Of a stretch of DNA of 64,000 bases, positions 24,331-34,756 are shown in pieces. Numbering within the stretch: position 1 is the stretch's first letter; every line of letters starts with the position of its first letter. The stretch is from Calliopum simillimum (Eukaryota; Arthropoda; Insecta; Diptera; Lauxaniidae). The position numbers and the translations under genes were made by a program. The stretch lies in assembly GCA_951812925.1 (NCBI GenBank), contig OX638372.1, positions 4,650,001-4,714,000 on the forward strand. The letters are read 5' to 3'. The notes below the pieces were generated by a model, which did not search any database, was not told the DNA's origin, and was given only the letters and a program-made list of their open reading frames with translations.

Positions 24331-25291
24331 CCCAGTTGGGCCAGTCTACAAGAAATCATCAATGACGGGTGCACGACCATATGAAATCATTGACGACGAA
24401 TGCGTATTTTTGTATGGCAGTCGTTAGCGAAATTTCCATACAAGTGTCCCATATTTCATCAACGACTAAAAGAGCGACAGTTTCCCTTACGATGTCGTTG
24501 ATGACATAAAGAGCGACAGTTTCCTTTACGATGTCATCGATAACATTCAGGGCGACAATTTTTACATATTTTCGTTGATGACATTAAGAGCGACAGTTTC
24601 CCTTACGTTGTCGTTGATGACATTAAGGGCGACAAATTTTACATACTTTCATCAACGAAAACATCAGTGACTTTGCCCAAATATTTTGATTAATGACAAT
24701 TTTGTGTAAAATTGTGGAAGTATTCATGTCATCGAATCATATCCATTTGAAGATTCTAACTAACATCCTAATTTCCTCATGGTGAATAAATAGTATATTG
24801 AAACGATGAAGGAGGGTTTACGATGTGAATTACCACTAACGAAGATTTATTGCTTTGTTTTCCTAAGACTTCGATAAATCCTCTTCGTCATTTTAATATA
24901 CCACCTACAGAGTCCAAATGTATGTATGCGTTTATTCACGAAATTAAGATTTACCTTAAAACTGATTTGATTCGATGACAGCTTGATGCTTCCAAAATCC
25001 AAATATTGAAAAAAGGCGCCGATAAATCGACAATTAAAACGCCAACGGGTATAAGGGTTTTAGCACCATATAATTTTTAATAAAAATGAAAAAAATGTAT
25101 GCTTCTAATGATGAATTTTAAAATTTTTGTTTAAGAAATTAAAATCTCCGCACTCTGAAGTATTTTTGAATTCATTGCTGACACCTTACAAGACTTTGTC
25201 ATTTATCATGTCCCCAAAGTTCTGTATGTAGTCATTGTAGATGACATAGTCGTTAACGAAAATGTCTTCGACGACTATTGGCCCAACTGGG
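24331..25291. mobile_element. nested 0.96 kb element with tandem repeats
   Basis: Inserted in the left Tc1 arm, between GGCGAACTTT and TTTGCGTCC; the right arm reads GACGCAAAAGTTCGCC without it. The ends are inverted: CCCAGTTGGGCCA and TGGCCCAACTGGG. The target duplication is within a T-run (2-3 bp, ambiguous). It contains a 38-39 bp tandem array near its left end and related TCATCAA/TTGATGA and CGACGA words near both ends. No coding frame. Superfamily not assigned. Confidence 0.7.
24456..24658. repeat. five-unit 38-39 bp tandem array
   Basis: Units start at 24456, 24495, 24534, 24572 and 24611, with a sixth start at 24649. Each begins TC(G/A)T(T/C)(G/A)A and continues with AGAGCGACAGTTTCCCTTAC or a variant. 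The start motif is partly palindromic (TCGTTGATGA / TCATCAACGA). The position next to a transposon end suggests subterminal protein-binding repeats, which is inference. Confidence 0.85.
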
Positions 25292-25805
25292 TTTGCGTCC
25301 AGATAATTCCACAAGATTTTAATAGCATTTATATCTGGACCCTGCGCCAGTGTTACGAATACATTGGGGCAGTTGTATTGAATCCATGATCTCATATAAT
25401 AAGAAATATGTTTGAAATCGTTATTTTATTAAAAGTACCTATTAATACATTGACCAAGTTTATCCTTATATTGCAATAAATTTAGTCTCTAAATGTTCAA
25501 ATACATCTTATGATCCTTACTACTATCAACAAAATGGAGTATTCCAGGCCCAGCTGCTGAAAAAGGGCCCCAAGCCATTAGTGAACCACCGTCATGTTTT
25601 ACATATGGTTTAAGGTTTTTCGAACAAGGTGCTTCAGTTGGTTTTCTCAATATGTATGGTCTGCCGTCTGATCCAAAAGTATTAATCTTACTTTTATTCA
25701 AGAAGAGAACATTTTTCCAAAAGAAAAAATCTTTATGGCAGTGAGTTTTAGCAAACAGCAACCGAGCCTCTTGATGCTTCTTCTTTATTAAAGAAAAACG
25801 TTAGA
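25292..25805 (-). pseudogene. Tc1-like transposase relic, left half
   Basis: Minus-strand pieces read RFSLIKKKHQEARLLFAKTH, then FLNKSKINTFGSDGRPY (in the place of the SDESKFNLFGSDG block), KPYVKHDGGSLMAWG and, nearer 25292, MRSWIQYNCPNVF, QGPDINAIKILWNYLD. These are the first-Asp, GGGSVMVWG and third-acidic regions of Tc1 transposases in order. The first catalytic Asp is Asn and the third acidic residue is Lys (AIKILW), so it is inactive. The N-terminal DNA-binding half is absent. The coding half continues leftward beyond the nested insertion as VRQ/CSKTELKRVFMENG (about 24330-24200). Confidence 0.8.
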
Positions 25806-26270
25806 CCAAATGTAAAACATGAAGGTGGTTCACTAATGATTTGGGGCTCTTTTCAGCAGCTAGGCCTAGAATACTCCATTTTGTTGATGAAAGAAAGGAT
25901 CATAAGATTTATTTGAACATTTTAAGACTAAATTTACTGCAATTTAAGGATAAACTTGGTCAATGTAGTGATATGTATTTTTACCAAGAAAACGATCTCA
26001 AACATATTCCTTATAATATGAGATCATGGATTCAATAGAATTGTCCCAATATATTCGTAACACTGGCGCGGGGTCCAGATATAAATGCTATTAAGATCTT
26101 GTGGAATTATCTGGACGCAAAAGTTCGCCAGCACAATATTTGTTCAAAAACTGAACTGAAAAGGGTATTCATGGAAAATGGGAAAAAATTTATCCGAGCT
26201 TTTGTGAAAAACTAATTCAAAGGATGCCAAAAGGACTAAACATGACAAATAAAAACAAAATAATGTACGC
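25803..26270 (+). pseudogene. Tc1-like transposase relic, right half
   Basis: Plus-strand mirror of the left half, starting at KPNVKHEGGSLMIWGSF. It continues through HFVDERKDHKIYLNILR, DMYFYQENDLKHIPYN (Glu where the second catalytic Asp is expected), a stop, then GPDINAIKILWNYLDAKVRQ and ICSKTELKRVFMENGKKF. It lacks about 65 residues present in the left copy, so the join at about 25803 is asymmetric. Stops and lost catalytic residues show it is dead. Confidence 0.8.
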
Positions 26271-26534
26271 TTATTACTGAACTCATGTAAAAATTATAAT
26301 TTTGTTAAGGTGTACGACTTTGGCTTTGGTACTGAATATGCTTGATTTCTGTTACTTTTTATTTATTTTCAAAAATAACGAAAAATTTCAAGTTTGGTTT
26401 TTTGTTAAAATTGAAGGATTAAATAGGCTATTTAAAAATGTACTTCAAAGTTATTAAGTTATTTTTGCGTACTTAGTTTTGGGGCATCGAAAAAAAGTTT
26501 GATTGGTGTACGACTTTGGCTTGGACCTACTGTA

Positions 26535-26640
26535 GATGTTTCCCTTCTAGTATATCTAAGTTTTATTCGTTTTGACTATGAAGCCTTCGGGTGGCCTTCG
26601 AAAAACTTCGTGTATTGCATTAAAGCCTTCCCATACCTGA
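26535..26640. repeat. right half of split dispersed repeat
   Basis: Continues the repeat interrupted by the Tc1 element: CCTTCTAGTATATCTAAG, TTTTGACTATGAAGCC and GGTGGCCTTCGAAAAACTTC. The same phrases occur in the tandem copies at 45137-45440. Unknown family. Confidence 0.65.
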
Positions 26641-29600
26641 GTTCCACTCTCGGTCCACGTTTGGCGCCATTATTATGTCATATGGAGGAGAATGAAACAT
26701 GATTCATGAGAATCAAAACAGAATATAATAAAAAATTGACATATCATCACAAGAACCAACTGAGTTGACCTGCTTCGATAATAGGTTTCTACAAATCTTA
26801 TGGAAAATCTTAAGAGTAAAAATTTCGGAAGGAAGGATAACAGCTAACTTACATCATAAACAATAATGAAACATGCCAAACATCTCTTCTTATAATTCAT
26901 AATATCAGCTTAGATTCAAATAACCAAAAAAAGTATAACCACTATTATGAATTACCGCTTAAAGTAGCAATATTTTGGCAAGTACCAATACACTCGAGTA
27001 CCATGAATAAACTATTAGACTACGTATTGCCATTTCACCAATATTAGCCAAAATGACTTCTTCTTGACTACGTAGTACGTACGTACATACGTACAACTGA
27101 TTACTACCGCATCCAGCCATTCAAACGAATTGTGCCAGCAAATGCTAACTGACAAGACACGTCGCGACATGCATGCAGTAGTGAAGCAAAGTGTTCCAAT
27201 TGTGGTTAAAATCAAAAACTTCAATTCCACAATCCAACAAAAAGCCAGTGAATAATATAGAGCAACGGCAGCAGCAGACTCGATTATGTTTTCAGACATA
27301 AACAAACCTCCTGGTGCCGATAGAGCTGTGTATGTGTAAGTAAGTACGTTCTCCTTCAAACTCGCACTAATGTGGTGGGCCAAAATAGTTTCACTTTGCA
27401 AGTCTCCAGACACGACACAACACAACGACGAAAAGCATTCAAACATTCAAGCGCAATGAACATTGGAAGGACGTTTGAGGTGGCACCAACCCGCTGATTT
27501 TTGCATTCGATTCTGTTTGAGTCTTCCCGGTCGCGTACCAAGAATTTTGCCGCGAATCTCTGCAACGTATCACATTTTATGTTTTGGGTGGTGGCAAAGG
27601 TGTGCCAGGTTTGAATCCAAAATATATATACTATGTGAGCATGTGGGCTGTTGTTGTTTTCGTAGTTTCCTGTGCTTAACGCGGCGACATATGCGTTCAA
27701 ATTGTTGAGCAGCGTACAATAATAGCAAATGTAGAAAATAAAACTGGCAAATAAAACCAAAGGACGAAAGAAAGAAAAAAAGGAGATAGAAAAAGTGAAG
27801 TAAAAAAAAGCAAATTGACAAGGAATTCTCAATGCAACGAAAGTGATTTTAATAAAATATGAAGAACGTCGGTATTTATGATGCAAATAAAAAAAACGAA
27901 ATGCTCGCTTACAGCGCGCGCAAAAGCATCAAAACGTTTCGGTGCTTTAGCCGCAAATGACAGATGGAAAATTATTCCAGATCCTATGCAAGTACATATG
28001 TTGCATTGCATGTGGTTTTACAAATTACCGTAAGCTATGAGCATATCAGCTCAAGATAGACTCAACTCAAGAGGGGCTTAATGTTCAAAAAATTAATGTT
28101 AAGAAAGTAAATTTTCTGTTCATTAGAATCAGAGATTCATCATAATTTTCATTTCAGTTTAGTTTGGGAAAGGATCGACCGCAAACTGAAGGTTATTACT
28201 ATGTGTGATTTAAAGACGCTTCTGAAATGAATGAGTTCAGAAGGTATAGGAGTATAAGACCAAAAAATACTTACTTATCTGCTTATACAACCCAAGAAAA
28301 GTCGGTTTTTCAGGAAGAAATAGCGGAGAAACTTCCAAAGAAATTGAACGCGGAATTACTTAGGTACTTAACTTCAGAATTCTAGATCTAAACCATTAAT
28401 CTCATCACTTTCTGTTCTTACAGGGAAAGATACTGAGCAAAATGTCACTTTAAGTCATAGCCTTAAATAAAATTTTACCTTAATTGATCATTTTATTATT
28501 AGTATATTCACAAATCACAGTTTCCTACTCCAGCAACTTCTTCTTTTTCCAACGCTTGACACAAATAACTTCTTTAGGATGCACTACTCCTTTGTCCGAA
28601 ACTTGGAAGCCCGTGCACAACAAGTGGCTTATTATTGTTAACTTTGTTAGGAATCTTTGCTGCTCCCCCTTTTTTGCGCTGTGTTTCGTCGTTGCCATAT
28701 AATTGCCAGCATAATTAAATTAAAAAAAAAACCGAATCAAAAACTACACTGACAAACAAAAAAAAAAAAAAAAAGGAGCGAAAAAAGTATCAAAAGTCAT
28801 TAAAGTAAATAAAAGAAAAAATTTCTAGAAATCCTTTGATGTGATTTTTTTTTCTTCTCTTTTCCCAAGTCGTCAAGCTCCTGGTGTCTCTGACCAATTT
28901 TTCTTCTTATTTGTTTCTATTTCCATTTAATATTTTTAGACTCTTTACATTTTTATGCAGACGTTTTCAAAATAATTCACTTGTTTTTATTCCCATCATC
29001 AACATCATATTCATGATTATTTCCGTTTTTTGTTGTTTCTTCTTCGCTCGTATTTTGCTGTGTTTAATAAACACAAAAAAGAAAACGGAAAAAAGTTTTA
29101 ATTAAAACAAAACAAGAGCCGACATTAAAAACTTTTCAAAAAAATAAAAAAATAAAGAAAAAACCCCGAAATCAGGGTTAGCGCAGGGAAACGAACTGTA
29201 AAATAAGAAGAATCAGTGGTAGTGTAGAGCACTAACACAAAAACAGAAGTTCAACTCGAGTCGTGCCAAAGTAACACAGAAAAATACACAATTAAAAGGC
29301 ATCAAAGTTGAAATAAAAGAAAAAATCACAAAAAAAAAGAAAATTGAGGTCTCTTTTTTATAAAAAAGAGCAGGCGCAGAGGCAGAACGAGATGATGTGG
29401 TAAATGTGGCTAGCAAAACGGCTGTGGCTCAAAAAAATAAAAAAGGTTAAAACCGTCCACAAAAATATGAACTAAAAAAGAAAGAGAAAAGAACATCACT
29501 GCACAGTGTTTGATTTACGAATAGAAAAAGTGAAAAAATATTTATATTTTTTCGAAATACAAATGTTTTTGAAAAAACTCAAAATTGGCGGTTATTCTAG

Positions 29601-29739
29601 AAGCTCTTAAGATCATTTCCGTACTGGCCAGAAAATCCGATTAAGTAGATCCCCCTTGACGAAAACAATTTTTGTAGTATCGGCAAAAAATATTTATATA
29701 AAAAAAAGAAATAAATTTTTTTTTTCAAAATGCGAAAAA
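26641..29739. other. unassigned DNA, partly GC-balanced
   Basis: 27.0-28.0 kb is less A+T-rich than its surroundings and has overlapping open frames on both strands (largest 27356-27886, minus), none with a recognisable domain. A GTAC/ACGT run is at about 27067-27092. It could hold regulatory DNA or a non-coding exon, but nothing decisive is visible. 28.7-29.5 kb is A-rich. Confidence 0.45.
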
Positions 29740-29820
29740 ATTTCTCATTTTCGATATTCCTTTGGCAATTCTAAGCATTTTATGCTAAAACACTTTTTTC
29801 TTAAGATGCCTTGTTTGAAC
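29740..29820. repeat. solo copy of foldback core motif
   Basis: Contains ATTCTAAGCATTTTATGC then AAAACACTTTTTTCTTAAGA and TGCCTTGTTTGAA, the motif shared with 22975-23045 and 35400-35465. No terminal inverted repeats were found around it, so it is probably a fragment. Confidence 0.5.
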
Positions 29821-30026
29821 CAATGTGGATTACCGCAATTTTTTTCTGGGATATACATAGTTTCTTAACATGTTGAGAGTGCCTACATATTTTCTATAAT
29901 TTTCTCAGAAATCTAGAAGTTGCTTAGTTTTCATTTATTTGAAAAAGGGATTTTCATTAGTAAATTAAAAATTTTGGTAAAAAAAAAAAAAAAAATTAAT
30001 AAAGTTTTATTCACTGATTTTTGTTA

Positions 30027-30410
30027 TATCCCAGTGTGCCAGACAGTTCATATCTCTGCTTTTTTACCCGTTACTGATCCGTTTGCGGGAGAAATTCGAA
30101 AAAAAAAGATTCGCTTTTTTTTCGGGAATCTCTCCCGCCAACGGATCAATAATAATTTTTTTTTATTTGGCCAAAAATTTCTCAAAATTTCGCAAGAAAT
30201 TCGTTCTAGCAAAATAATTTTTGAAGCAACTAGAAAAATTTTGGAAAAAAAAAATTCTGAAGTATCCCAGTGTGCCAGACGGTTCAAATCTCCGCTTTTT
30301 TATCCGTTACTGATCCGTTGGCGGGAGAGATTCCCAAAAAAAAGCGAAAAAAAATTATTAAAATTATTTTACTTGAACGCATTTCTTGCGAAATTTTGAG
30401 AAATTGGCAT
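30027..30410. repeat. tandemly duplicated palindromic repeat
   Basis: CCCAGTGTGCCAGAC...TTCA(T/A)ATCTC(T/C)GC occurs at 30031 and 30265 as a direct repeat. TACTGATCCGTTGGCGGGAG occurs three times: direct at about 30073 and 30309, inverted at about 30130-30150. An outer inverted pair, CTCAAAATTTCGCAAGAAAT (about 30181) and ATTTCTTGCGAAATTTTGAG (about 30382), closes the palindrome. Open frames here result from the repeat symmetry. Looks like a foldback element with one arm duplicated. Confidence 0.65.
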
Positions 30411-30741
30411 AATAAAAAAAATTATTGAGAAAATTCTGTAAAAAAAAAATTGTTTTGGTAATATTTGCGCAAAGATCCCTGTAGGCCCACAGACTATTCC
30501 AAAACTGGTTTTTAAACTAAATAATTTGGGAGACGACTAGTCCAAATTCTTCAAAATTCTATCTACGTTTAGCATTGCTTGTCATTGGACGTAACCAATT
30601 GCCTTTTTATGCATTTCATTGAAACCAGAAAAATTCCAATTGCCTCCTAATGCATTACATTAAGACCAGAAAAAGGTCAATCAATCCAAAATCTGTAGGT
30701 CTGAAGGTTATACAGCCAATATACTAAAGAGTTTGTTATAC

Positions 30742-30788
30742 ATTCCTGAAGATTGTTTTCTGGGTTCGAGTCCCAGTGCTGGTGAAAG
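30742..30788 (+). pseudogene. tRNA-like T arm (3' fragment)
   Basis: CTGGGTTCGAGTCCCAG forms a perfect 5 bp T stem and 7 nt loop and contains a consensus pol III B box (GGTTCGAGTCC), followed by an acceptor-like TGCTGGTG. No matching 5' acceptor strand, D arm or anticodon arm could be found upstream, so this is a fragment or SINE head rather than a tRNA gene. Confidence 0.45.
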
Positions 30789-31439
30789 TTTTTTTTTATA
30801 TTTTGTACCTCGGCTATATGAAATAAATACTAATAATTTATTTTAATACCCCAATTTTTAAACATTTCGAACACTGTGAATTAAGAAAATGGTAGAAAAC
30901 AATTTTTTTTTTTTCGGGCACACAAAAAGAAACGTTTATGCTGAAAACAAAAAGGCATTCAAGCAAAATTAAGTTGTTACATTATTGTGAAGATTTTTTT
31001 GTTGCTTGTGCTGTAGGGTTGCCGCTTTTCCTTTTTTTTTGGGGCGCCATTTTGTTGCGTTTTGTTGCCTCAGTTTTTTGTTTTATTTTATAAATAAAAA
31101 TGTGCACTTTTGTTTTTGTTGTTGTAGTGTAGTGTAGTTGCTTTTGTTGTTGTTGATGTTGTTTTTGTCCTTTGTGGTTGTTGTAAATGTGAAGTGGTCA
31201 TAATCCACACGAAAGAACAACGCTGCTAAGATGTCGAAATTGGGGACAACAAAAGGCGTAAAAAGTCTTAAGTGTGAGTGTGTGTGTGTGTGTAGGTATT
31301 GTAGTTGTTAACTGTATTATGAATGCAAAGTTTTATTGTGTTACGGTAAGTGGTTTATTAAGAGAAAAAGTGAAAATTCTTATGAGCGGGTATGTTTCGC
31401 AGAGCAGCAACATGAACATAGTTATCATGTTTAGTCCTT
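30789..31439. other. unassigned DNA with GTT and TG runs
   Basis: GTT/TTG-rich tract near 31109-31180 and a (TG)n run near 31275-31293. No coding signal. Confidence 0.55.
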
Positions 31440-31830
31440 ATCTCATGCTTTGAATTAGTTTTTCGCAATAACTCGGATCAGTTGTTCCCATTCTTCCATA
31501 AAAACCCTTTTCAGTTGAGTTTTTGAACAAATATTGTGCTGGCGAACTTTTTCGTCCAGATAACTCTACAAGATTTCAATAGCATTTCTATCTGGACCCT
31601 CGGCCGATGTTTCGAATACATTGGGACAGTTATATTAAATTCATGATATCTCATAAGTCTTATGTTTGAAATCGTTATTTTGGTAGAAGTTTATGCCTCT
31701 ACTTTTCTCTAGTTTATCCTTACATCGAGGAAAATTTAGTCTTAAATGTTCAAATACATTTAATGATCCTTACTTCCATCAATAAAATGGATTATTCCAA
31801 GGCCAGCTCCATTTGTTGAAGCATGTACTA
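31440..31830 (-). pseudogene. second Tc1-like transposase fragment
   Basis: Minus-strand sequence is a diverged copy of the C-terminal half of the same Tc1 family as 25292-25805. It includes the region reading MRSWIQ-like, GPDRNAIEIL (third acidic Glu retained) and KVRQHNICSKTQLKRVFM. Stops and small indels abound. No terminal repeats are seen. It ends at about 31830 where homology to the SAAGPGILHFVD region fades. Confidence 0.75.
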
Positions 31831-32735
31831 GCATGTCTAGTTGACGAGAATTCCCGTAGATTCTGTCAATTGAATTTCTCGGTAAAATTACTCTTTCTCT
31901 TTATGTGATTATATAGATCAAAGTAAGCACTAATAATTGATCTGCTTCTCCAGACCTACAGGCTCAGCGCTGAAGCCGAAAACCGTCCAGCCACTTTACG
32001 GCTTGATATTGAAATTATGGCAAGAAGAAAGGGAGATATTTTGAAGAATAAACACTATTTTTCTTAAAAAAAAACATCTAACAAAGGGGAAAACTCATTT
32101 TGCAACGCATGGTTCCAATGTCGATTTCGAGTTATCATGACCTATTAAATACGAAAATAATATCAGATACGCCGAATTGACTCTAGTCCTGCAGATATCA
32201 TTGTTTAAATGTGGAAAAATAACTGTTTTGAGGCATAGTTGGAGTTGTATAATTTTTGTAAATGACATCGAAAAATTATAATCTTTCTTATTAAACCTTA
32301 CTTTTTCACCTTGCTAATTAGATACTTACTCCATTGAAGTAATGGTATTTCAACTCCATACGAAGGATACATTTTTTTTACGGCCTTAGGTTTTTGGGTA
32401 AATCTGGATTCTAAACGATAACTGAAAAAGTAAGGATCTAATTAGAAAATGCGAAAAGTTAGTTTCAATAAAGAAGGTTGTGGCTTTCCAAAAATGAATT
32501 ACACTATTTACTGTAAGAGTTATACTACTTGAAAGATGCTCCAAAAAATTTTTTTTTTGCACTTTTAAGTAAGGGTCGGTATTTGGAAAACTAGAGTTAA
32601 TCCTGATAAAAGAGTTATACCCTAAGTATCGGATGATTGACGTGAATCTGAATTTACTCACAAAACTTAGGCCGCCGAAAAAAAAACTTGTCGCCCTGTT
32701 TAATTTAGGTGCATAAACTTTTTTCAGAATAATTT
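31831..32735. other. unassigned A+T-rich DNA
   Basis: No recognisable gene or element. The frame at 32386-32661 (minus) has no domain. Confidence 0.5.
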
Positions 32736-32867
32736 CTGTGGCAGGAAGGAAAAACTGCTCGACTTTTGATTAGAAAGCAAAGCAGTTTAAATTCTGTTTT
32801 TTATGTATAGAATTTATGTTGCTTTGCTTTTTTATCGAATAACGACAGTTTTTCCTTCCTGCCACTG
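32736..32867. mobile_element. 132 bp near-perfect hairpin MITE
   Basis: The ends C(T/A)GTGGCAGGAAGGAAAAAC pair with GTTTTTCCTTCCTGCCACTG. The inner arms pair too (AAAGCAAAGCAG...AAATTCT with AGAATTTAT...CTTTGCTTT), leaving a small loop near 32798-32806. The CAGTGGC-like terminus suggests hAT. No clean 8 bp duplication is visible. A transcript would fold as one long stem. Confidence 0.7.
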
Positions 32868-33822
32868 ATTTATCGTTCGATATTTCTCCGTAAAATAATT
32901 ATAATAATAATAATTTCATACTTTGTACTATTGATTAAGGATTTGCTGTTTTAGCAATATTTTCTAATAATATTCCATCGGCGCACCGATGCTAACTTTG
33001 CTTTTTATAAAAAGTTTTATAGCACGCTCTATTAAGTATTCATCTTAGGAAATTTTATGGCATAACTCGTATATGGTACGTGTATGTACCACAAAATAAG
33101 AGATTTTAATTGCTTCCTTCCTCATCCTGCTTCTGAAAGAGTCGTACAGTTTTTACTTTGCTCTATTCATTCTTATGAATATTTACACTCCCACCGCGCA
33201 TGACTTAAAGTTGAAACTTTGGTATAAACTGGAAAAAATTCTCTTAGTTGCCATATAGTTTTAAGAATAAACGATGTACTCCGTTTAGTTCAGTTCTGAA
33301 CCAGCAATACGCTCTTAGTTCTAGGCTTGAGCAGACATTTTTCAAAATCCACAGTTCATGCAATTTCCCACAAAATATTGTATGTTTTTAGAAGAAACAG
33401 CAGAGCAAAAGTAAAAGTTTGGTATAAATTATTATAGAAAATATTATGGCTGCTATTCAACAGGTTTAAGCAAAAACATTTCATTTCAACTCAAAGAAAA
33501 GAATGTGTTTGCATATTGTAATCAATTCCTAATTAGAAATTCTTTGTCAAGTTGGAATAGTTATTTCAAACAAACTTTTGTATCATACAATGCCAAAAAT
33601 ATTCACAATTTTCCGCGCAAGCATAACAGAAGCCATTACTATAAGGAATACTTATGTCTGGAGAAGCCTTATATACTTACCCCACAATTTGTTTTTGAAT
33701 CATTATTTGATTGTCATAATCTTTTTGAAGAAATTCTTTTTTATTCATCCTTTCGAAATCGTTTTGAACTCAAACTTAAGATACTAGAAACACAGTATCC
33801 TCTTAAAATGAAAATTTTGATT
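32868..33822. other. unassigned A+T-rich DNA
   Basis: No feature recognised. The 130-codon frame starting at 33505 runs into the following repeat and is not a gene. Confidence 0.5.
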
Positions 33823-34395
33823 TTATACCCAACACCCACTTTGTCTTTCCGCAGAGAAGGAAGCGTGGTAGATATAGAAAAGTACATACATTCTTGATCT
33901 GCGTCACCTCTTGACTCGATATAGACATGTTCCTCTGGCTGGTTGTCCAAGGAAATATTTTTCACGGTACACTGCCTCCGTCGTCGGATTGAAATGGGCA
34001 AAATCGGTTAACGGACACGCCTACCGCCTATACAAAAAAAACAAAAACTCAAAATGCAACTGTAGGAGTATTTTTCACGACAATGCAACCAAAATACTCA
34101 TAAACACTATGAATTATAAGTGCAAGCTCTGAGAAAAAACTGGGCACATTCGGACTAGAGGGCGTGGTACACCCCAAATAAGCAAAAGCTTCAAAACGTT
34201 ATACTGAATACGTTTTTTGAGATAATCCAACCAAGTTTCACTCAGACACTAAGAACTATAAATGCAAGCTCCAAGCAAAAACTGAATGAATTCGGACAAG
34301 AGGGCGTGACACCTCCTATATAAGCAACATTTTAAAAATACTGCACTGTATGGTATTTAGTTTTCGGCCGGGCCAAAGGTTACAGCCTTACTAGT
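33823..34395 (+). mobile_element. INE-1/DINE-1-like element, second copy
   Basis: Plus-strand order is TTATACCCAACACCC, ACTTTGTC, TACATACATTCTTGATCTGC, GTCACCTCTTGACTCGATAT and CATGTTCCTCTGGCTGG. It then has blocks with GAGGGCGTG, AAGCAAAAGCTTCAAAACG and ACTGCACTGTATGGTATTTA. It ends GGCCGGGCCAAAGGTTACAG and CCTTACTAG. Same ends as 5170-5912 in the opposite orientation. The microsatellite is shorter here. Non-coding. Confidence 0.7.
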
Positions 34396-34499
34396 TTTTT
34401 TTTAATATTTTGCCCTTTTATTTAATTACGATCTTAAAATGCTTTGAATGAGTTGTACGATAAACTAAATTTTTCGCCTTGAATCAAGGTACATATTGT

Positions 34500-34725
34500 C
34501 ACCTAAAATGCAAAAAAGCCGTAACATTTTGAATTTTTTCAAAGAAGTTGCAAAAAACGCCTTAAAACTTCAAATATTTCAGATTTCAAATCCAGTATTG
34601 GATAGTATTGCATAATACAGATTTTCTGTATTTCAATACTTGCAAAAACTGGCTTTAACATTTAAAATATTTGGAGTTTCTTCCAAAAACTTAAAATGAT
34701 GCTACGGATATTTGCATTTCAGGTG
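34500..34725. mobile_element. 226 bp palindromic MITE
   Basis: The ends CACCTAAAATGCAAA and TTTGCATTTCAGGTG are inverted, and the arms continue imperfectly: GCCGTAACATTTTGAA versus TTAAAATGATGCTACGG, then CTTCAAATATTT versus AAATATTTGGAG. Its centre is around 34610. Non-coding. Target duplications unclear. Confidence 0.6.
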
Positions 34726-34756
34726 AAGGTATATTTATTTTATGTATTTTATTTAT

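Larger units (their letters stand above)
22685..26534. mobile_element. head-to-head palindromic Tc1-family element
   Basis: The outermost ends are TA-CAGTAGGTCCAAGCC (22685) and its mirror ending at TA (26534). Each end has a second inner copy of the motif (CCAAAGCCAAAGTCGTACACC at 24118-24143 and inverse at 26309-26334), giving the IR/DR end architecture known for several Tc1/mariner elements. Between them are two Tc1 transposase 3' halves facing outward from about 25803, so both ends derive from the transposase 3' side of one parent element. The left arm carries two later insertions (22799-24027 and 24331-25291). With those removed, left and right arms match closely. Right and left flanks together rebuild a repeat found uninterrupted at about 43165-43205, confirming TA-targeted insertion. 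Confidence 0.8.

Noticed and set aside
24456..24658. CRISPR-like regular repeat
   Set aside because: Units are contiguous tandem repeats without unique spacers, in an insect genome and inside a transposon.
27356..27886. 176-codon minus-strand frame
   Set aside because: Overlapped by several other frames on both strands, low-complexity parts and no recognised domain.
29920..30399. 159-codon plus-strand frame
   Set aside because: Lies across the tandem palindrome; peptide repeats mirror the DNA repeats.
33505..33897. 130-codon plus-strand frame
   Set aside because: Its 3' part is INE-1-like repeat sequence and the rest has no domain.
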